This document shows, one piece after another, positions 52,369-61,829 of a DNA stretch of 64,000 nt. Numbering within the stretch: the first letter of the stretch is position 1; every line of letters begins with the position of its first letter. The translations under genes were made by a program, and so were the position numbers. This DNA comes from an uncultured Schaedlerella sp. (lineage in GTDB: Bacteria > Bacillota > Clostridia > Lachnospirales > Lachnospiraceae): assembly GCA_934435195.1 (NCBI GenBank), contig CAKSAJ010000011.1, forward strand, positions 29,660 to 93,659, given 5' to 3'. The notes below the pieces were generated by a model, which saw only the letters and a program-made list of their open reading frames with translations, did no database searches and was not told the origin of the DNA.

Positions 52369-53700
52369 GTGAAGATACAACTATCAGAACATTTTACATA
52401 TCGAAAATTATTAAGATTTGTAATGCCATCTATTATAATGATGATTTTTACATCCATTTACAGTGTAGTGGATGGATTATTCGTATCAAATTTTGTGGGC
52501 AAAACAGCATTGGCATCGATCAATCTGATCTTACCGTTTATAATGGGAATATCAGCGCTTGGCTTTATGATTGGTACCGGAGGAAGTGCTATTGTAGCAA
52601 CAACAATAGGAGAGGGCAACAAAGAGCTGGCTAATGAATATTTCTCATTGTTAGTGTATGTAACGACAATCGGAGGAATTATATTATCTATTTTAGGAAT
52701 GCTTTTTACACCGGCTGTCGCTTCAGCACTAGGTGCAGAGGGAGAACTTCTTAGGGATTGTATTTTGTATGGAAGAATTTCATTTATCTCTATGCCGGCA
52801 TTTATGCTACAGAACGTGTTTCAGAGCTTTTTTGTAGCTGCAGAAAAACCAAAATTAGGATTAGGTGTGATTATTACAGCAGGCGTTACGAATATGGTGC
52901 TGGATTTACTTTTTGTCGGTCTGTGGGGATTCGGACTGGCAGGTGCTGCAGTTGCAACAGTGTGCGGCGAATTTATAGGAGGTCTTTTTCCGGTAATTTA
53001 TTTTGCAAGAAAGAATTCCAGCCTGCTTCAACTTGGAAAAACGCATTTGGATGTCCGCGTTATTGTTAAGACTTGTGTAAATGGTTCATCAGAGCTTATG
53101 ACAAACCTTTCAAGTTCCATCGTAAACTCGTTGTTTAATATTCAGCTTATGAAATTTGCCGGGGAAAATGGTGTGGCTGCATATGGAACAATCATGTATG
53201 TAAGTTTCGTATTTGTATCTATTTTCCTTGGATATTCAATTGGAAGTGCACCACTTATCAGTTATAACTATGGTGCGGCTAATCATGCAGAATTAAAAAA
53301 TCTGTTTAGAAAGAGTCTGAGTTTAATTGGAATTTTCGGCGTAGCAATTGCAATATTATCACAGTTCCTTGCAATTCCGCTGTCGATTTTATTTGTTGGA
53401 TATGATAAAGAATTACTTTTGATGACACAGCATGCATTCCGAATTTATTGTCTGGTATATTTAGTAAATGGATTTAATATTTATGGGTCATCCTTCTTCA
53501 CAGCACTTAATAATGGACTGATATCAGCAGTTATTTCATTTTTGAGAACGCTGCTTTTCCAGGTCGGTGCGGTTATTGTGTTGCCAATGATATTTGGTAT
53601 TGATGGGATTTGGTCGGCAGTGACAATTGCGGAAATATTGACGTTGTGTGTGACAGTGACATTTTTGGTAAAGCAGCGGGGAAGATATCATTACGCGTGA
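52369..53700 (+). CDS. MATE-family efflux transporter
   Basis: A 443-residue multidrug and toxin extrusion protein with about 12 membrane segments in two homologous halves. MATE features include YSVVDGLFVSNFVGKTALAS near residue 27 and IGTGGSAIVATTIGEG near 66. It starts at GTG 52369, 8 nt after GGAGG (52356-52360). It lies directly behind a broken MarR-like gene, so it may have lost its local repressor. It is less like the two tandem MATE genes at 57-60 kb than they are like each other. Confidence 0.92.
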   Translation: MKIQLSEHFTYRKLLRFVMPSIIMMIFTSIYSVVDGLFVSNFVGKTALASINLILPFIMGISALGFMIGTGGSAIVATTIGEGNKELANEYFSLLVYVTTIGGIILSILGMLFTPAVASALGAEGELLRDCILYGRISFISMPAFMLQNVFQSFFVAAEKPKLGLGVIITAGVTNMVLDLLFVGLWGFGLAGAAVATVCGEFIGGLFPVIYFARKNSSLLQLGKTHLDVRVIVKTCVNGSSELMTNLSSSIVNSLFNIQLMKFAGENGVAAYGTIMYVSFVFVSIFLGYSIGSAPLISYNYGAANHAELKNLFRKSLSLIGIFGVAIAILSQFLAIPLSILFVGYDKELLLMTQHAFRIYCLVYLVNGFNIYGSSFFTALNNGLISAVISFLRTLLFQVGAVIVLPMIFGIDGIWSAVTIAEILTLCVTVTFLVKQRGRYHYA

Positions 53701-53707
53701 AGGGAAC

Positions 53708-53741
53708 AGAGAGCCTAGAAAGGCAGCTCTCTTCCTTCTTT
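53708..53741. terminator. Terminator shared by convergent MATE and sstT genes
   Basis: AGAGAGC (53708-53714) and GCTCTCT (53726-53732), with GCC/GGC inner pairs, then TCCTTCTTT. The sstT stop codon lies in the loop. Confidence 0.6.
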
Positions 53742-54938
53742 AATCCATTCCCTAAATTCCGCAGTTGCTGCGAACAGAACATCACCGGATGAGTTGATCG
53801 CTGTTTCCAGAGAATCCTGAACAACTCCGATGATAAATCCAACACCAACGACTTGCATTGCGATGTCATTGTTGATTCCGAACAAGGAACAAGCCATCGG
53901 AATCAGAAGCAGTGAACCACCGGCAACTCCGGAAGCACCGCAGGCTGCAACCGCTGAGAGGACACTTAAGAAAATGGCTGTTGGAATATCAACGGAAATT
54001 CCAAGGGTATGAGCAGCTGCAAGTGTCATAACTGTGATTGTAATAGCAGCTCCGTCCATGTTGATTGTAGCTCCAAGTGGAATGGATACAGAATAAATGT
54101 TTTTGTCCAATCCGAGTTTTTCACAAAGAGCCATATTTACAGGAATATTGGCAGCAGAACTTCTTGTGAAGAATGCTGTAACACCACTTTCTTTAAAGCA
54201 ACGCAATACAAGTGGATAAGGATTTCTGTGCAGACAGATTGCTGCAATAATCGGGTCTACGATCAATGCAACTCCCAGCATACAGCCAACTAACACAAGT
54301 AAGAGTTTTCCATAATCTTTGAAAATTCCGAGACCATTGCTGGATACGGATGAAAATACAAGTCCGAGGATACCAAATGGTGCAAGATTGATAACCCATC
54401 TTACAACCTGAGATACAGCATCGGAGATATTTGCAAAAGTATTTTTTGTTGTATCGGATGCAAGTCTTTTTAATGCGACACCGAGTAACAATGACCAGAA
54501 AAGAATACCGATGTAGTTGGCATCTGTTAAAGCCGCAACAGGATTGGCAACCACTTTGTTCAATAATGAACTTAATACTTCAAAAATGCTCTGTGGAGCA
54601 GTATCAGATACTGCATCTGTCAGTTTCAATGTAACAGGAAATGCAAAGCTTACGAAAACTGCTACGACAGCAGCCAAAAATGTACTGAGCATATATAAGA
54701 AAATAACAGTACGAAACTGGTGTTTTACACCGCCTTTTGCATTTGCCAGAGAGCTGACAACAAGTACGAATACGAGAATCGGTGCAATTCCTTTCAATGC
54801 ACCTACGAATAAGTCTCCGAGTACGGAAATGGCAGTTGCCTGTGGGCATACCAATGCGAGGATGACACCTATGACGAGTCCAATCACAATTCGGAGAATC
54901 AAACTAATGTTATTCCATTTGTTAATTAATTGTTTCAC
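53715..54938 (-). CDS. sstT: Serine/threonine:sodium symporter SstT
   Basis: A 407-residue dicarboxylate/amino acid:cation symporter family protein, SstT group, importing serine and threonine with sodium. It shows about eight membrane segments, the N-terminus [20 protein letters not shown], a serine-rich hairpin region ([20 protein letters not shown] near 262) and the substrate/Na+ motif [20 protein letters not shown] near 290. The start is GTG at 54938 with GAGG upstream. It appears monocistronic and converges with the MATE gene. Confidence 0.93.
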   Translation of the reverse strand: MKQLINKWNNISLILRIVIGLVIGVILALVCPQATAISVLGDLFVGALKGIAPILVFVLVVSSLANAKGGVKHQFRTVIFLYMLSTFLAAVVAVFVSFAFPVTLKLTDAVSDTAPQSIFEVLSSLLNKVVANPVAALTDANYIGILFWSLLLGVALKRLASDTTKNTFANISDAVSQVVRWVINLAPFGILGLVFSSVSSNGLGIFKDYGKLLLVLVGCMLGVALIVDPIIAAICLHRNPYPLVLRCFKESGVTAFFTRSSAANIPVNMALCEKLGLDKNIYSVSIPLGATINMDGAAITITVMTLAAAHTLGISVDIPTAIFLSVLSAVAACGASGVAGGSLLLIPMACSLFGINNDIAMQVVGVGFIIGVVQDSLETAINSSGDVLFAATAEFREWIKEGRELPF

Positions 54939-55053
54939 TTTTTTTCCTCATTTCTCTAAAATATCTTTTACAGTTTACCATATCGTTAATAAAAACACCA
55001 CACTTTTTTGCGATAATTGTTTAATTTGATGAAGCGATGAAGTCGAAGCGTAT

Positions 55054-55141
55054 TCTTCTGCTAAGCTCGGAAAGACCTCGCTAAGCGAAGAAAAGGAAAC
55101 ACTTCGAACATCGACTCGAAAAGACCTCGCTAAGCAGAAGA
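55054..55141. repeat. Imperfect inverted and direct repeats before the FGGY kinase
   Basis: TCTTCTGCTAAGC (55054-55066) and GCTAAGCAGAAGA (55129-55141) are inverted with one mismatch. Inside, AAAGACCTCGCTAAGC occurs twice (55071-55086 and 55120-55135). The rest of the 303-nt gap (54939-55241) is promoter-like AT-rich sequence, with a TATACT before the kinase but no firm -35. Confidence 0.55.
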
Positions 55142-55241
55142 GCATTAAATGTCCAGAATAGGATAAGAAATTTCTTTTTTGGTAAGACGTTTTGCAGTAT
55201 ACTAATAGTAAGTAAAGGTAGAACGAAAGGAGGTCCAGACA

Positions 55242-56843
55242 ATGGACGTAAGAAGCATAGGGGAAGCAATCAAGAATGGAAATACTGCTTTAGGAATTGA
55301 ATTTGGATCGACACGTATCAAAGCAGTTTTGATTGATGCACAGAACCAGCCAATCGCATCCGGAAGCCATGACTGGGAGAATCATTTAAAAAATAATATT
55401 TGGACGTATCCATTAGAGGAAGTGTGGAGCGGACTGCAGGATTGTTATGCAAATTTGAAAAAAGAAGTAAAAGAAAAATATGATGTTACAATCACAACAT
55501 TTGGGGCGATGGGATTTAGTGCGATGATGCATGGATATCTTGCTTTTGATGAGAAAGATGAGCAGCTGGCAGAGTTCCGTACATGGAGAAATACAATTAC
55601 AGAGCAGGCATCTGAAGAATTATCAAAAGTATTTCAGTTCCATATTCCGCAGCGCTGGAGTATTGCACATTTGTATCAGGCAATTTTAAATGGGGAAGAG
55701 CATGTAAAAGATGTAAGATTTTTCACAACACTTGCAGGCTATATCCATTGGCAGCTGACTGGAGAAAAGGCAATCGGAATTGGAGATGCGGCAGGAATGT
55801 TCCCAATCGATTCGGCTACAAAGGATTGGAATGTGAATATGATCGGACAGTTTGATCAGCTTGTTGAAGCGAAAGCATTTCCATGGAAATTAGAAGAGTT
55901 ACTTCCTAAGGTACTGGTTGCCGGAGATGCGGCAGGAGTGTTGACTGAAGCAGGAGCAAAATTATTAGATACAGAGGGTGATTTGCAGGCTGGCATCCCT
56001 GTTTGCCCACCAGAAGGAGATGCCGGAACAGGTATGGCTGCAACAAATAGTGTAGCTGTCCGTACAGGAAATGTTTCTGCCGGAACAAGTGTATTTGCAA
56101 TGGCAGTTTTGGAAAATCCGTTGTCTAAACCATATGACGAAATCGATATGGTTACAACACCGGCGGGAGATCCTGTTGCGATGGTACACTGCAATAACTG
56201 TACATCAGATCTGAATGCATGGGTAAATCTTTTGAAAGAATGTGTGGAAGCATTTGGCGTGAAAGTGGATATGAATACATTGTTCGGAACATTGTATAAC
56301 AAAGCGCTGGAAGGGGATGCTGATTGTGGCGGACTTCTTGCATATAATTATTTTTCGGGAGAGCATATTACAGGATTTGAGGCAGGTCGTCCGATGTTCG
56401 TGCGTAAGCCGGAAAGCAAATTTAATCTTGCAAACTTTATGAGAGTGCATTTGAGTACATCGCTCGGAGCATTGAAAACAGGTATGGATATTCTGACAAA
56501 GCAGGAACATGTGGAGTTAGATAAGATGTTAGGTCATGGCGGACTGTTTAAGACAAAAGGAGTCGGACAGAGAATCCTTGCAGCTGCGATTGATACACCT
56601 GTATATGTTATGGAGACAGCAGGAGAAGGCGGAGCATGGGGAATTGCACTGCTTGCTTCTTATATGCTAAATAAAGAAGAGAACGAGTCATTGACTTCTT
56701 ATCTTGCACAGAAAGTATTCGGTGGAGAAGAAGGAGAACGTATGGATCCGGTTGCATCAGATGTCGAAGGTTTTGAAGCATTTATGCAGAATTATAAAAA
56801 TGGTCTTGCGATTGAACGTGCAGCTGTAGAGTCTCTTAAATAA
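55242..56843 (+). CDS. FGGY-family carbohydrate kinase (xylulokinase-like)
   Basis: A 533-residue sugar kinase. The N-terminal ATPase fold starts [17 protein letters not shown] (about 17-33), with the sugar-side region [13 protein letters not shown] (about 90), the second-domain motif [12 protein letters not shown] (about 276) and [18 protein letters not shown] (about 455). FGGY kinases phosphorylate ribulose, xylulose, fuculose or similar; this long form resembles xylulokinase/ribulokinase-like enzymes in Lachnospiraceae, but the sugar is unknown. RBS AAAGGAGG precedes ATG 55242. No sugar isomerase or transporter is adjacent, which weakens any substrate guess. Confidence 0.88.
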   Translation: MDVRSIGEAIKNGNTALGIEFGSTRIKAVLIDAQNQPIASGSHDWENHLKNNIWTYPLEEVWSGLQDCYANLKKEVKEKYDVTITTFGAMGFSAMMHGYLAFDEKDEQLAEFRTWRNTITEQASEELSKVFQFHIPQRWSIAHLYQAILNGEEHVKDVRFFTTLAGYIHWQLTGEKAIGIGDAAGMFPIDSATKDWNVNMIGQFDQLVEAKAFPWKLEELLPKVLVAGDAAGVLTEAGAKLLDTEGDLQAGIPVCPPEGDAGTGMAATNSVAVRTGNVSAGTSVFAMAVLENPLSKPYDEIDMVTTPAGDPVAMVHCNNCTSDLNAWVNLLKECVEAFGVKVDMNTLFGTLYNKALEGDADCGGLLAYNYFSGEHITGFEAGRPMFVRKPESKFNLANFMRVHLSTSLGALKTGMDILTKQEHVELDKMLGHGGLFKTKGVGQRILAAAIDTPVYVMETAGEGGAWGIALLASYMLNKEENESLTSYLAQKVFGGEEGERMDPVASDVEGFEAFMQNYKNGLAIERAAVESLK

Positions 56844-56895
56844 AAATACTTGAATTATAAATACGTTTTTGATAAAATCTCAAGAGGATGACACT

Positions 56896-57002
56896 AGGGA
56901 CGGAGTTTAGTGGACTTTTTGCCAGTTGGGGACGGGGTTTAGTGGCTTTTTTTGCTAACAAAAAAGCCACTAAACCCCGTCCCCACTGGCACCTCCGTCC
57001 CT
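56896..57002. repeat. Nested GGGACGG hairpin repeat, copy A
   Basis: Outer arms AGGGACGGAG (56896-56905)/CTCCGTCCCT (56993-57002) enclose an inner inverted repeat of about 30 bp (56921-56990: GCCAGTTGGGGACGGGG... and ...CCCCGTCCCCACTGGC) with loop GCTAAC and flanking T/A runs. It lies between the kinase and the first tandem MATE gene and probably works as a terminator. Confidence 0.8.
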
Positions 57003-57046
57003 GAATGGTTTGTTTATAAATGGTTGTTTTTTAGAGGAGCTAAATA

Positions 57047-58381
57047 ATGAGCAAGACAATGACAAATGATATGACATCAGGAAATCCTACAAAATTAATC
57101 ATTAATTTTATGATTCCGCTTTTCCTGGGAAATTTGTTTCAGCAATTTTATAATATTGCAGATTCTGTTGTTGCCGGAAAGTTTGTAGGGGTAAATGCTT
57201 TGGCGGCAATCGGTTCAACGACATCTCTTATGTTTTTGGTTACCGGTTTGTTAAATGGTGCCGGCAGTGGTTTCGCAATTTTGATATCACAATGGTTTGG
57301 GGCAAAGGATTATAAAAGTATGCGGAGATATCTGGCAATGTCCCTATACCTGATGGTGATTATTGTAGTTGTTATGACGGTTGGACTGAGTTTTGCAAAT
57401 GAACCTCTTTTGCGGTTGATGAATTCGCCAGAAAACTTGATCGGAGATATCAAAAGTTATATGGGTGTAATCTATGCGGGATTATTTGCAACCGGGGCAT
57501 ACAATATGCTTGCGGCGGTCCTAAGGGCGGTTGGAGATTCAAAATCGCCACTTTATTTTTTGATTATTTCAGGTGTGATCAATATTGTCCTTGATATTGT
57601 ATTTGTTATATGTCTTGGAACAGGTGTTGTAGGTTGCGGTTATGCGACAGTGATCGCACAGGGAATTTCAGCGGTATTATGCTTCATATATATTTTGAAA
57701 AAATTTCCGATTCTGCATTTAAAAAAGGAAGATTTTGAATTTTCAGGAGAGTTATGCAGAAGATTACTGGCGCTTGGTGTGCCGATGGCATTGCAGTTTT
57801 CGATTACATCAATCGGAACAATTATTGTTCAGGCAGCCATAAATGTATATGGTGCAACTTGTATAGCCGGTTTTGCAGCAGGTGGAAAAATTCAGAGTGT
57901 GATGGGAGTTATTTTTATTTCCTATGGCGCAGCAATGGCAACTTATGTTGGACAGAATTGTGGAGCAGGAAGGATGGATCGAGTAAGGCAAGGCGTGCGA
58001 AGCACACAGATTATGGTTTTGATCTGGAGTTTTGTATTGATGGCCTTGGTATTGTTGTTTGGGAAATACGCAATTTATCTGTTTGTGGATCGAACAGAAA
58101 CAGATGTGGTCGAGGCGGCACTTACATATTTCAAAGCAGTCGCATGGTGTTATCCTTTTCTCGGCAGCATTTTTATTTATCGAAATGCCCTGCAGGGAAT
58201 GGGATATGGGCTTGTGCCAATGCTTGGCGGTGTGTTTGAGCTTGTAGCAAGAACAATAATTGTTATAAGTGTTGCCGGAAAAGCAAGTTATTTTGGGGTG
58301 TGCCTGTCAGATCCGGCGGCATGGATAGCAGCCTTGATTCCATTGATACCATACTATATTTATATAATGTGGAAGGTGTGA
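57047..58381 (+). CDS. MATE-family efflux transporter, tandem copy 1
   Basis: A 444-residue MATE exporter with about 12 membrane segments, starting MSKTMTNDMTSGNPTKLIIN. Conserved motifs are FQQFYNIADSVVAGKFVGVN (about 29), GAGSGFAILISQWFGA (about 72) and VPMALQFSITSIGTI (about 246). It is paralogous to the following gene across its whole length, pointing to tandem duplication. RBS GAGGAG lies before ATG 57047. It is bounded on both sides by large GGGACGG hairpins. Substrate unknown; Na+- or H+-coupled drug or metabolite export is the family role. Confidence 0.92.
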   Translation: MSKTMTNDMTSGNPTKLIINFMIPLFLGNLFQQFYNIADSVVAGKFVGVNALAAIGSTTSLMFLVTGLLNGAGSGFAILISQWFGAKDYKSMRRYLAMSLYLMVIIVVVMTVGLSFANEPLLRLMNSPENLIGDIKSYMGVIYAGLFATGAYNMLAAVLRAVGDSKSPLYFLIISGVINIVLDIVFVICLGTGVVGCGYATVIAQGISAVLCFIYILKKFPILHLKKEDFEFSGELCRRLLALGVPMALQFSITSIGTIIVQAAINVYGATCIAGFAAGGKIQSVMGVIFISYGAAMATYVGQNCGAGRMDRVRQGVRSTQIMVLIWSFVLMALVLLFGKYAIYLFVDRTETDVVEAALTYFKAVAWCYPFLGSIFIYRNALQGMGYGLVPMLGGVFELVARTIIVISVAGKASYFGVCLSDPAAWIAALIPLIPYYIYIMWKV

Positions 58382-58390
58382 TGTGGAAGT

Positions 58391-58501
58391 GGTGCCAGTT
58401 GGGGACGGGGGTGTCAGTTGGGGACGGAGTTTAGTGGCTTTTTTGCTGGCAAAAAAGCCACTAAACCCCGTCCCCACTGGTCACCCTCGCCCACTGGCAC
58501 C
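58391..58501. repeat. Nested GGGACGG hairpin repeat, copy B
   Basis: Outer GGTGCCAGT (58391-58399)/ACTGGCACC (58493-58501). The inner arms (about 58415-58480) form about 27 bp with a single mismatch, loop CTGG between T and A runs. It lies between the two tandem MATE genes. Confidence 0.8.
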
Positions 58502-58534
58502 TTCCCTGAAAAATTTAAGTGAGGAGAGTGAAAT

Positions 58535-59896
58535 ATGCAGCAGTTACAAAAGGACATGACAAGTGGAAGTCCTACAAAAATTATTTTAAATTTTACATTT
58601 CCAATTTTTATAGGAAATGTATTTCAGCAATTTTATAATATGGCAGATACGGTGATTGTCGGTAAATTTGTGGGAACGAAGGCATTGGCGGCAGTTGGAA
58701 GTACAGGAACAATCATGTTTTTGATTTACGGATTTGTAACAGGAATGACAGCCGGATTTACTGTACTAACCGCACAGAAATTTGGTGCGGGTGATATGAA
58801 AGCAATGAGGCAGACGGTAGGTGGTGCTGCCGTGTTGACAACGATTGTGACGATTATATTGACGACGCTGGGACTGTTGTTTATGAAGCCGTTGCTGATA
58901 TTTATGAAAACACCGTCGGATATTTTTCAGGATGCTTATGCTTACATTATGATTATTTGTGCTGGAATTGCGGCACAGATGTTATACAATTTGATGGCAA
59001 GTATTCTAAGAGCACTGGGAAATAGTAAAGTTCCGTTATATTTCCTGATATTATCGGCACTTTTAAATATTGCGTTAGATTTATTGTTGATCATCGTATT
59101 TGGTCTTGGTGCTTCCGGAGCGGCATATGCAACGGTGATTGCACAGGGGATATCCGGATTACTGTGTCTGGTTTATGTAAAGTTGAAGGTTCCGATGCTT
59201 CATTTGGAAAGAGATGATTGGAGACCAAAGGGACATTTATTAAAAATGCAGTTTGCAGTTGGAGTGCCGATGGCATTGCAGTATTCTATTACAGCAATCG
59301 GTACAATGATGGTTCAGACATCCCAGAATCTGCTCGGCTCCAATATTGTCGCAGCATTTACGGCAGCAAGTAAAATTGAACAGGTAGTTACTCAGGCGTA
59401 TGTTGCACTAGGAACAACAATGGCGACATACTGTGCACAAAATATCGGTGCAGGTAAGATAAAAAGAATCCGCAAAGGATTCAAATCAGCAACTATTATG
59501 GCAAGTATTTACGCAGTCGTTACTGCAGCTTTGATAATGACAGTCGGAAAATATATGACATATTTGTTTGTGTCAGATAATGTGATTGAAATTATGAGTA
59601 ATGTAGATATTTATTTGAAATGTATCGGAGTATTCTTTATTCCACTTGCAATCGTGAATCTATATCGAAATGGAATTCAAGGAATGGGCTATGGACTACT
59701 TCCGATGATGGCAGGTGTGGCAGAGTTGATCGGACGTGGAGTAGTAGCGGTGATCGCAGCAAATAAAAGAAGCTATTTTGGTGTTTGCATGGCAAGTCCC
59801 GCAGCATGGGTGCTGGCAGGCGGATTACTGCTTGTAATGTATTATTACATTATGTTGAAAGATATGAAAAGAAAATTTCCGAATCGAACAGAGTAG
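58535..59896 (+). CDS. MATE-family efflux transporter, tandem copy 2
   Basis: A 453-residue MATE exporter, the close paralogue of the preceding gene: MQQLQKDMTSGSPTKIILNF, FQQFYNMADTVIVGKFVGTK and VPMALQYSITAIGTMMV line up with the same positions there. About 12 membrane segments. RBS GAGGAG precedes ATG 58535. The stop codon (59894-59896) overlaps the first bases of the next hairpin repeat. It may be a specialised copy, since the loops and C-terminus differ most. Confidence 0.92.
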   Translation: MQQLQKDMTSGSPTKIILNFTFPIFIGNVFQQFYNMADTVIVGKFVGTKALAAVGSTGTIMFLIYGFVTGMTAGFTVLTAQKFGAGDMKAMRQTVGGAAVLTTIVTIILTTLGLLFMKPLLIFMKTPSDIFQDAYAYIMIICAGIAAQMLYNLMASILRALGNSKVPLYFLILSALLNIALDLLLIIVFGLGASGAAYATVIAQGISGLLCLVYVKLKVPMLHLERDDWRPKGHLLKMQFAVGVPMALQYSITAIGTMMVQTSQNLLGSNIVAAFTAASKIEQVVTQAYVALGTTMATYCAQNIGAGKIKRIRKGFKSATIMASIYAVVTAALIMTVGKYMTYLFVSDNVIEIMSNVDIYLKCIGVFFIPLAIVNLYRNGIQGMGYGLLPMMAGVAELIGRGVVAVIAANKRSYFGVCMASPAAWVLAGGLLLVMYYYIMLKDMKRKFPNRTE

Positions 59897-59970
59897 TGCC
59901 ATTTAGGGACGGAGTTTAGTGGCTTTTTTGCGAGCAAAAAAGCCACTAAACTCCGTCCCTAAATGGCACT
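59895..59970. repeat. Perfect 37-bp-arm GGGACGG hairpin, copy C
   Basis: Arms 59895-59931 and 59934-59970 are perfectly complementary with a 2-nt loop (GA); the core is TTTAGGGACGGAGTTTAG and GGCTTTTTTGC. The element overlaps the stop codons of both convergent genes and fills the whole gap, giving a bidirectional terminator with T-runs on each strand. Confidence 0.9.
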
Positions 59971-60818
59971 TACTTGATGGTATCTAATGATTTGAACTGA
60001 TATCCCATTTCTTCCCATTTTGTCAGAAGTTCGTCGAGAATCTCGCCATTCGTTTTAGAAGTGCTATGAAGCAGGACAATGGCACCGGGGTGAACACGGG
60101 TAAGTAACCTGTCGAAAGCTTCTTCCTTTGTCGGCTGATTATTTTCTTGCCAGTCAACATAGGCAAGGCTCCAGAAGAAAGTATGATAGCCGAGCTCTTT
60201 TGCCATTTGTAAATTATTTTCATTATATTTCCCTTGCGGAGGACGATAGAATTTAGTCATTTCTTTGCCTGTAACATTGGTGTAGGCGTTCTCTACATCT
60301 TTTAATTCCTTTTCAAATGCAGAAAGGGAGGATAGTTTTGTCATATCAGGGTGATGATATGTATGATTGCCGACGATATGTCCTTCTTTCTCCATCCGCT
60401 TTATCAAATCTGGATTCGATTCAATATAAGTTCCGACAACAAAAAATGTGGCTGGAGCACTGTGCTTTTTCAGTGCATCTAAAATAATGGGAGTGTTCCC
60501 ATTTTCAAATCCGGCATCAAATGTCAAGTAAAGGACTTTTTCAGTAGTATTTTGTGCATAATAAGCATTGAATTTGGCAAGTTCCTCCATAGATGCATTT
60601 GCAATGGGAGGTTCGCCATCAGTCTGAAAACTTAATCCCCAGTTCCCTTCAGAAGAACAAGTGATAGCAGATGGGCGAAGTTGTTCTTTCATTTGTGCAG
60701 TAAAACGTCCGATACAAAAGGAGGCACAAAAAAACAAGAGGATGGCAAAGAGACGAAGCGAGATGGAATATGTTTTGGTAGTGCGAAATGTGGAAATTTT
60801 GTCTTTGATTTTCTTCAT
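59970..60818 (-). CDS. pdaA: Polysaccharide deacetylase, PdaA-like
   Basis: A 282-residue NodB-fold deacetylase with an N-terminal membrane anchor (LRLFAILLFFCASFCIGRF, about 22-40). Catalytic motifs are LTFDAGFENG (motif 1 with Asp, about 97), VGNHTYHHPDM (metal-binding HxxxH, about 148), FYRPPQGKYN (motif 3) and VLLHSTSKTNGE (motif 5). FDAGFENG and the HTYHHPDM form fit PdaA, which makes muramic delta-lactam in spore cortex peptidoglycan, so a sporulation role is likely but not shown. ATG 60818 has a weak ribosome site. Confidence 0.88.
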   Translation of the reverse strand: MKKIKDKISTFRTTKTYSISLRLFAILLFFCASFCIGRFTAQMKEQLRPSAITCSSEGNWGLSFQTDGEPPIANASMEELAKFNAYYAQNTTEKVLYLTFDAGFENGNTPIILDALKKHSAPATFFVVGTYIESNPDLIKRMEKEGHIVGNHTYHHPDMTKLSSLSAFEKELKDVENAYTNVTGKEMTKFYRPPQGKYNENNLQMAKELGYHTFFWSLAYVDWQENNQPTKEEAFDRLLTRVHPGAIVLLHSTSKTNGEILDELLTKWEEMGYQFKSLDTIK

Positions 60819-60893
60819 AAATAAGAATCCAAGAAGATTTTTGTTTTAATATATTCACAGAAAAGAAAAATCAGAACGGAAGTAAAGCATAAA

Positions 60894-60922
60894 TAGACAT
60901 TTCCCCAAAAAAGTGATAGAGT
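60894..60922 (+). promoter_or_regulatory. Possible promoter of the Cof-type HAD gene
   Basis: TAGACA at 60894-60899, 17-bp spacer, TAGAGT at 60917-60922. Confidence 0.45.
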
Positions 60923-60956
60923 AAAAAAATAGGAAATTTTAGAAAGAGGGAACAAA

Positions 60957-61766
60957 ATGAAGCAAAGCGCATTATTTTTTGATATAGATGGAACAATATT
61001 ATCTGAAATTACAAAGGAAATTCCTGAGAGTGCATTGGAAGCGTTGAATCAGGCAAAGAAAAACGGACATAAGATGTATATCAATACAGGACGTACCTAT
61101 TGTAATATTCCACCGCAGCTGCGCCGATTTGATTTTGACGGATTTTTATGCGGATGTGGATGTTATCTGGTGTGCAACGATGAGGTTGTGTTGGAGAGCC
61201 ATATAGAAAAGAAGCGTGGACAGGATATTATTGATATGATGTACGAATGTAAGTTAGATGGAATTCTGGAAGGTACAGAGGATGCATATTTTCCGATAAA
61301 ACGCTCTCGATTTGAAATGCTCGAAACGTCTCGGCGATTTTTTGCAAAAAAAGGACTTGGAATCGAAAAATACATCGATGAAGGTGATATAGAATACGAT
61401 AAATTATTTGTATATGCAGATGAGCAGAGCGATAAACAAAAGTTTTTCGATTTTCTGGAGACGGACATGGAAGTGATTGACCGAGGAGATAATGCATATG
61501 AAATCGCTCAGAAACCATTTTCAAAAGCAACGGCATGTGAATTTATGAGAAAACGTCTTGGGTTAGAGTTGGATCAAGTTTATGTGTTTGGAGATAGTGG
61601 TAATGACTTATCCATGTTCGAATACGCACAGCACACAATTGCACTGGGAACACATTCAGAGGTGCTTGATCCCTATACCGAATTTGTGACTAAGACCGTT
61701 GAAGATGACGGAATTGCGTATGCAATGAAACATTATGGATTGATAAATATCTCGACTAATACTTGA
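60957..61766 (+). CDS. Cof-type HAD-IIB phosphatase
   Basis: A 269-residue HAD phosphatase with a C2B cap between motifs II and III. Motif I is FFDIDGTILSE (about 7-17), motif II INTGRTYC (about 41), the motif III lysine lies in AQKPFSKATACE, and motif IV is YVFGDSGNDLSMFEYA (about 208). Such enzymes dephosphorylate sugar phosphates or cofactors such as FMN/PLP; the substrate is not predictable. RBS AGAGGGA lies before ATG 60957. It is followed by the dehydrogenase gene after 63 nt. Confidence 0.9.
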   Translation: MKQSALFFDIDGTILSEITKEIPESALEALNQAKKNGHKMYINTGRTYCNIPPQLRRFDFDGFLCGCGCYLVCNDEVVLESHIEKKRGQDIIDMMYECKLDGILEGTEDAYFPIKRSRFEMLETSRRFFAKKGLGIEKYIDEGDIEYDKLFVYADEQSDKQKFFDFLETDMEVIDRGDNAYEIAQKPFSKATACEFMRKRLGLELDQVYVFGDSGNDLSMFEYAQHTIALGTHSEVLDPYTEFVTKTVEDDGIAYAMKHYGLINISTNT

Positions 61767-61829
61767 AATGTGCATAAATATTAAGAGTGAAAGCACCTCA
61801 ACTAAGCGATTATTGCAGGAGGAAACACG

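Noticed and set aside
53610..55029. Several + strand open frames opposite sstT
   Set aside because: They are antisense to a full-length, motif-complete symporter and lack ribosome sites and domain features.
57754..58247. + strand frames of 161 and 62 codons inside the tandem MATE gene
   Set aside because: Out-of-frame shadows of the transporter with Cys/Trp/Arg-rich unnatural composition.
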